Position numbers and translations under genes: made by a program
Shown: in pieces, positions 59,230 through 64,000 of the stretch
Layout: each line of letters opens with the position of its first letter
How positions within the stretch are numbered: the first letter of the stretch is position 1
The notes under the pieces: model-generated
Told to the model about the DNA's origin: nothing
What the model saw: the letters and a program-made list of their open reading frames with translations, nothing else
The model's database searches: none
Source of the DNA: Manihot esculenta
Lineage: Eukaryota > Streptophyta > Magnoliopsida > Malpighiales > Euphorbiaceae
Assembly (NCBI RefSeq): GCF_001659605.2
Contig: NC_035168.2
Location: 13,827,862 to 13,891,861 of the forward strand
DNA length: 64,000 bases
Reading direction: 5' to 3'

Positions 59230-59787
59230 GGTGGTCTTGAGTTCGCCGGTGGGTGAGTGGTGGTTGGAGAAGAAAATCTTGAAGAAGAAGAGATGAAAAC
59301 AGTAAATTGCGTAAAAAGTAAAAAAGAAGAGAAAATATACTTAAAGTGATTTGGGTAGGTGAACTGCCATGATCATTTAATGTTGGCTCTTTGGATTCTT
59401 GACAGGGTGCTTTGAGCAGTGATTTGGGCAAATCACTGCCCCGATCACTTTCTTCCTTGCTGTTGCTTGGCTGGTACTGTTCACGTGACTGTTCACGCCT
59501 TTCCTGATGATGTGCTTGATTTGGTGATTTGGCCGGTAATTTGGTCAAATCACCTGGGCAAATCACTTCTTTGGTGCAACTGCCTGATTGATCGTGTTTT
59601 GTTCCTGTCGATGTGGCATGTCGATTTGGGCAAATCACTGCCCCAATCACTTGATACTACTCTTCAGTCAGGTGATATGCCCAGTGATTTGGGCAAATCA
59701 CTCCGGTGTTTTGGGCAAATCACCACATCTGGGCTGCCTCCCAGTAGCGCCCTGTTTTCTATCTTGGGCTGGACTTCAGTGTCTTGC
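59230..59787 (-). other. Spacer between integrase and 3' ORF, palindrome-rich
   Basis: There is no convincing gene; open frames on both strands come from the repeats. Two perfect palindromes (59418-59437, 59683-59702) and several partial ones (59530-59560, 59620-59639, 59709-59722) are present. The frame at 59180-59650 overlaps the start of the 3' ORF and is treated as a shadow. Confidence 0.65.
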
Positions 59788-62700
59788 TCAGCAGTCTTTG
59801 GAAGGGGGATCCAAGAGAACCTCCTCCACAACATGAACAGTAAAACCTTCATAGAATTTCTTCAAACGATGCCCATTAACTTTGAAAACTTTGCTTGTTT
59901 GTGGGCTCCGTATGTCAACAGCTCCATGTGGATAGACATGCTCAACCAAGAATGGCCCAATCCACCTAGACCGAAACTTTCCAGGGAATAATTTGAACCT
60001 GGAATCAAAAAGTAAAACCTTATCACCAACCTGGAAGTGTTTTCTGGAGATGTTTTTGTCATGGAAGGCTTTGGTCCTTGCTTTATTATCCCATGAAGCT
60101 TTATATGCATCACGCCGAATCTCCTCAAGCTCTTGAAATTGCAATTTTCTGTGAACTCCAGCCTCTTTTTCATCAAGATTACAGCTCTTCACAGCCCAAT
60201 AGGCTTTGTGTTCAAGTTCCACAGGAAGATGGCATGCTTTACCATAAATCAGCCTATATGGAGACATCCCAATTGGAGTTTTATATGCTGTTCTATATGC
60301 CCATAAGGCATCATTTAGGCGCAGACTCCAGTCCTTGCGATTTGGGCAGACCGTTTTCTCCAAGATTGACTTGATCTCCCTATTTGACACTTCAGCCAGC
60401 CCATTTGTTTGAGGATGATAGGCGGTAGAGGCTGTATGGATGACATGGTGCTTCTTTAGGAGAGTTTCTACCACCTTGTTGCAAAAATGGGTGCCTCGGT
60501 CACTGATTATGGCCTTGGGTAGTCCAAATCTTGAGAAAATGTGGGATTTTACAAAATCACACACTGTTTTTGCTTCATCAGCCCTTATTGCTTTGGCCTC
60601 AATCCACTTGGACACATAATCTACAGCAAGAAGTATGTAGGTATTGCCAAAGAAAGGTGGGAATGGTCCCATGAAGTCAATGCCCCATATGTCAAAGATT
60701 TCACACACTATGATGGGGGCTTGAGGCATTTCACTTCTATTGCCAAGGTTTCCTGTTTGTTGGCATCTTGCACATGACCTACAAAATAAATGAGCATCGC
60801 TAAATATGTTAGGCCAAAATAACCCACTTTCAAGAACTTTCAAGGCTGTCTTGCGTGGCCCAAAGTGACCTCCACAGCTGTAAGAGTGGCAGAAAGTTAG
60901 GACAGAAGTGATCTCATGGTTTGGGATGCATCTCCTTATGACTTGGTCTGCACAATGCTTCCATAGGTAAGGCTCATCCCACACATAATACCTTGCCTCT
61001 TTCTTGATCTTGTCTCTCATATGTTTGGGCAAATCAGTGGGCAAATCACCTATGGCAAGGTAATTAACAATATCAGCATACCATGGTTCCTCTTCTTGGA
61101 CAGCAAAGAGGTGCTCATCAGGGAAGGTCTCGTTGATGGGGCATGTCTCCATCTCGGTCAGAATTCGGCTGAGGTGATCAGCCACAAGGTTCTCCTTTCC
61201 TTTCTTGTTGCGGATTTCCAAGTCAAATTCTTGCAACAGCAATATCCATCGCACCAGCCTAGGTTTGGACTCTTTTTTCTTGATTAAATATCTTAGTGCA
61301 GCATGATCTGAGTATATAATCACCTTTGTCCCAAGTAGATAGGCCCGAAACTTCTCCAATGCAAACACAACAGCCAGCAATTCTTTTTCCGTGGTTGAAT
61401 AATTGCATTGTGCAGCATCTAGGGTGCGTGAAGCATAGTGAATAACATGAGGAGAGTTACCTTTACGTTGTCCCAATTCTGCACCTACAGCAAAGTTGCT
61501 GGCATCACACATGATCTCAAATGGAAGAGTCCAATCAGGTGGCTGGATGACTGTGGCAGAAATCAGCAGTGATTTGATCAAATCAAAATCTGTTTTGCAG
61601 CTGCCATCAAAGTTGAATGGTACCTCCTGCTGTAACAACCTGCACAAAGGCTGAGTTATTTTGGAAAAATCCTTGATGAACCTTCTATAAAAACCAGCAT
61701 GTCCTAGGAATGATCTAATCTCCCTAATGCTGGTTGGGTAGGGCAGATTTTTGATGGTGTCAATTTTGGCTTTGTCCACCTCAATCCTTTTTGCTGAAAC
61801 AATATGGCCTAAGATTAAGCCATGGCTGACCATGAAGTGGCACTTCTCATAGTTGAGAACCAAGTTTGTCTCTAAACACCTTTGAAGTATCTTCTCCAAG
61901 TTGGCTAGGCATTCATGGAATGAGTTGCCATACACCGTAAAGTCATCCATGAAGACTTCAATGATTTTCTCCACATAGTCAGAAAAAATGCTCATCATGC
62001 ACCTTTGGAAAGTGGCTGGTGCATTGCAAAGACCGAAGGGCATCCTCCTAAATGCGAAGGTGCCAAATGGGCAAGTGAAAGTGGTCTTCTCCTGATCTTC
62101 AGGTGCAACGGGGATTTGATAAAATCCCGAATATCCATCGAGGAGGCAGTAATGACTTTTTCCAGCAAGTCTCTCAAGCATTTGGTCCATGAAGGGCAAG
62201 GGAAAATGGTCCTTCCTTGTGACTGTGTTGAGACTAACTCTCCACCCATTTTGCACACAAGTGGGTACTAGCTCTCCTTCAGAATTAGGGACAATGGTAA
62301 TCCCGGTCTTCTTTGGTACCACATGGACGGGACTCACCCACTTACTGTCAGAAATGGGGTATATTACCCCAATGTCTAGGAGCTTCACTATCTCCTTATT
62401 CACAACCTCCATCATTGGTGGATTCAGCCTTCTTTGTGCCTCACGAACAGGTTTGCATTCATCCTCCATAAGTATCTGATGCATGCATGTTGAGGGTGAG
62501 ATACCCTTTATGTCCTCCAATGTCAACCCAATTGCCTTCTTGTGCTTCCTCAACACATCCAGGAGCTTTACCTCTTCTTCTTGGCTGAGCTGGTTAGAAA
62601 TAATTACTGGAAGTGTATTTCCAGCTCCCAAGTAGGCATATTTGAGGTGGCTAGGCAAGGGTTTCAGTTCTGGTGTAACTGCTGTCTGCTGGTTTTCTGT

Positions 62701-62976
62701 CTGCTTGCTGTCTGATTTGCCCAGTGATTTGGGCAAATCACTGGTCAAATCACTTTCTGTTAAGTCTATCTGCTCACTGATTTGGGCAGATTGTCTGGGT
62801 GATTTGGGCAGATCGCTGGGCAAATCACTTGTAACCAGCTGTGAACAGTACTCCATCTGGTCTGTCTTGGTGTTGCTGTCCACTTCTTCTCTCCTGCAAA
62901 GACCTTCATAAAGTAAGTTTTCTTGATCAAAATCAAAAATCTCTTGACTTAAATTATCAATTATATCAAGGCCCTA
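59788..62976 (-). pseudogene. Athila-like pol: RT, RNase H, integrase
   Basis: The frame is open for 1,031 codons from 62883, and upstream it is continuous with the protease frame apart from TAG at 62976-62974. The N-terminal linker holds palindrome-derived '[11 protein letters not shown]' repeats. RT has 'FMDDFTVYG' (Asp pair at about 61942-61947), '[16 protein letters not shown]' and '[12 protein letters not shown]'. RNase H has '[14 protein letters not shown]' and '[15 protein letters not shown]'. Integrase has a CxxC finger, '[11 protein letters not shown]', 'ISDRGTHF' and '[14 protein letters not shown]'; it ends without a chromodomain. The expected 'CIDYRxLN' motif reads '[11 protein letters not shown]' near 62238, about five codons short, which should disable RT. 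A 'GDLPTDLPK' insert lies between RNase H and integrase. Confidence 0.9.
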
Positions 62977-63492
62977 AACAGGAGAAACATCATTGGGGAA
63001 TTTCATGGCATCATAAACATTAAATTTTATAACTTCCCCTTCAAACTCCATGGTCAATGTGCCATCATGCACATCAATTTTTGTTCTTGCTGTGCTCAAG
63101 AATGGTCTCCCAAGTAAGATATCAGAGGTGGTGTTGCTCTTATCTTCCTCCATGTCAATGACGTAAAAATCAGCTGGGAAGACTAGTTGGTCCACTTGCA
63201 CTAACACATCTTCAAGCACTCCTTTAGGGTAGACAATGGATCGGTCAGCCAATTGGATTATGATGCTGGTGCCCTTGAGTGTACCTGCATTCAACAAGTT
63301 AAAAATAGAAAGGGGCATGACATTAATTGAGGCTCCAAGGTCACACATGGCCTTCTTTATTCCCACATTGCCTATCTTGCATGAAACTGCAAACATCCCT
63401 TTATCTTTGCATTTGACTGGAAGTTTCCTTTGGATGACAGCTGAAACACACTCCCCCACACTTACCTTTTCACGTTCAGCAAGTTTCCTTCA
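62974..63492 (-). pseudogene. Athila-like protease region, bounded by two stops
   Basis: The frame carries the aspartic protease region, with 'KKAMCDLGASINVMPLSIF' (active-site DLGAS) and 'DILLGRPFLSTARTKIDVHDG', typical of Athila/Tat. In-frame stops bound it: TGA at 63492-63490 separates it from gag, and TAG at 62976-62974 separates it from RT. Relatives encode these as one polyprotein, so both are probably nonsense mutations; stop readthrough cannot be excluded from sequence alone. Confidence 0.85.
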
Positions 63493-64000
63493 GTTGGTGC
63501 ATAGTTCTTTGAGAAACTTGGCATACCTTGGAATTTGCTTTACAACATCAAGTAGGGGTATGTTGATTTCCACTTTGCGAAGTGTCTCCAATATCTCTTT
63601 TTCCTCTTTCTCTTTTTGGGACCTTGCAAATCTCTTTGGGAAGGGAGGAGGCACCTTGAATTTCTCCATAAGTTGTTGTTTCTGCCTTTGACTGGATTCT
63701 GCCTGGTCTGTTGATTTGGGCAGATCACTCTCTGCCTTCTCTGGTGATTTGGCAAATCACTGCTGGACAGCTCAGTTTGCCCAGCGATCGGGTCAGTTTC
63801 TACTAGTGAATTGGGCAAATCACTGCCCTGATCACTTTCTGGCAGAATTTCTTCCATGGCCTGTTTTTGCAATTTTTTAGCCTTGCTGTCTTGCAACTCC
63901 TTTCCACTCCTCAATGTGATGGCACTAGCATTTTGCCTTGGATTTATCTCAGTTTGGGAGGGTAGCTTCCCTTGAGACTCATATTTGCTCATTGAAGTGG
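63490..64000 (-). pseudogene. Athila-like gag C-terminal part, frameshifted, cut by window end
   Basis: Reading leftward from the window edge, 'GKLPSQTEINPRQNASAITLRS' marks the C-terminal part of Athila-type Gag. The frame is lost at 63750, where a palindrome copy has one G too few (GTGATTTGGCAAATCAC). Beyond that the other frame gives the usual Lys/Glu-rich tail ('KVEINIPLLDVVKQIPRYAKF'). The N-terminal part and 5' LTR lie outside the window. Confidence 0.85.

Larger units (their letters stand above)
55981..63830. repeat. Dispersed 20-bp palindrome family AGTGATTTGGGCAAATCACT
   Basis: Seven perfect copies are at 56028, 56108, 56182, 57466, 59418, 59683 and 62723 (start positions). Many partial copies lie at about 58625-58810, 59530-59560, 59620-59722, 61020-61050, 62755-62830, 63715-63760 and 63805-63835. 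The arms AGTGATTTG and CAAATCACT are perfect complements around GG. Copies sit in the LTR, in spacers and inside gag, pol and the 3' ORF. None are seen outside this element in the window. Confidence 0.9.
54894..64000 (-). mobile_element. Athila-like Ty3/gypsy element, cut by window end
   Basis: On the minus strand, from right to left: gag end, protease, RT, RNase H, integrase, spacer, a 3' ORF of the Athila 'plant transposon protein' type, a non-coding region with tandem repeats, a polypurine tract and the 3' LTR. The gag sequence 'NPRQNASAITLRSGKEL' and the integrase, which lacks a chromodomain, place it in the Athila/Tat branch. The 5' LTR and most of gag lie right of 64000. Several stops and frameshifts make it defective. 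It is saturated with a 20-bp palindrome (see findings). Confidence 0.92.

Noticed and set aside
58709..59296. 195-codon plus-strand frame rich in Gly, Val and Leu
   Set aside because: It is the antisense shadow of the palindrome-rich part of the Athila 3' ORF.
59180..59650. 156-codon minus-strand frame next to the Athila 3' ORF
   Set aside because: It overlaps the 3' ORF start in another frame and its 'DLPKSL' words come from the palindromes; no domain was found.
1..64000. tRNA, rRNA, snoRNA or host genes
   Set aside because: I scanned for tRNA-like B boxes with paired arms, rRNA core words and spliced host genes and found none I could support; only primer sites complementary to tRNA-Met are present.

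Overview
This window is eukaryotic plant DNA, almost certainly from a eudicot, and consists of nested transposable elements in AT-rich intergenic sequence. I found no host protein-coding gene, rRNA or tRNA. The plant assignment rests on several families seen together: Tekay-like chromoviruses with initiator-Met tRNA primer sites, an Athila-like Ty3/gypsy element with an extra 3' ORF, an L1-type LINE with an RNase H tail, copia relics and a CACTA terminus. I cannot name the species.

Layout. 1-33540 is dominated by one Tekay-like family whose LTRs start TGTAATACCCGGCTAG and end GGGTCGTTACA, with at least six insertions: an LTR tail (1-107), a solo LTR (597-5401) with a second solo LTR inside it (1563-3869), a full-length but broken element on + (6099-15334), a full-length and apparently intact young element on - (20205-30022), and a solo LTR on - (31307-33540). 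The 6099-15334 element sits inside the end of a CACTA transposon, whose terminus reappears at 15340-15357. The 20205-30022 and 31307-33540 insertions lie inside an older gag-only LTR element running from about 19045 to 35024.

35025-40027 is AT-rich and holds a copia RT/RNase H scrap and a MITE-like repeat. A near full-length L1-type LINE on - (40038-47272, exact 10-bp target duplication) is split by a solo LTR of a second LTR family (44843-46629). The LINE landed in a copia relic (47283-49277). A second, older solo LTR of that family occupies 51284-54682. From 54894 to the window end lies an Athila-like element on -, cut by the window edge: 3' LTR, polypurine tract, a 578-codon 3' ORF with one stop, and gag-pro-pol with several breaks.

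Points of most interest. (i) The Tekay-like LTRs carry arrays of a 13-bp inverted repeat TTCGGC-N-GCCGAA, with a variable centre and constant arms, next to the TATA box and again in a predicted leader intron. (ii) All of these LTRs keep matching splice donors and acceptors that outline a leader exon of about 70-90 nt between two introns. (iii) The Athila-like element carries many copies of a 20-bp palindrome, AGTGATTTGGGCAAATCACT, in its LTR, in non-coding internal DNA and inside its ORFs, where it is read as Ser-Asp-Leu-Pro repeats. The last resembles short palindromes that spread through genes and spacers alike.
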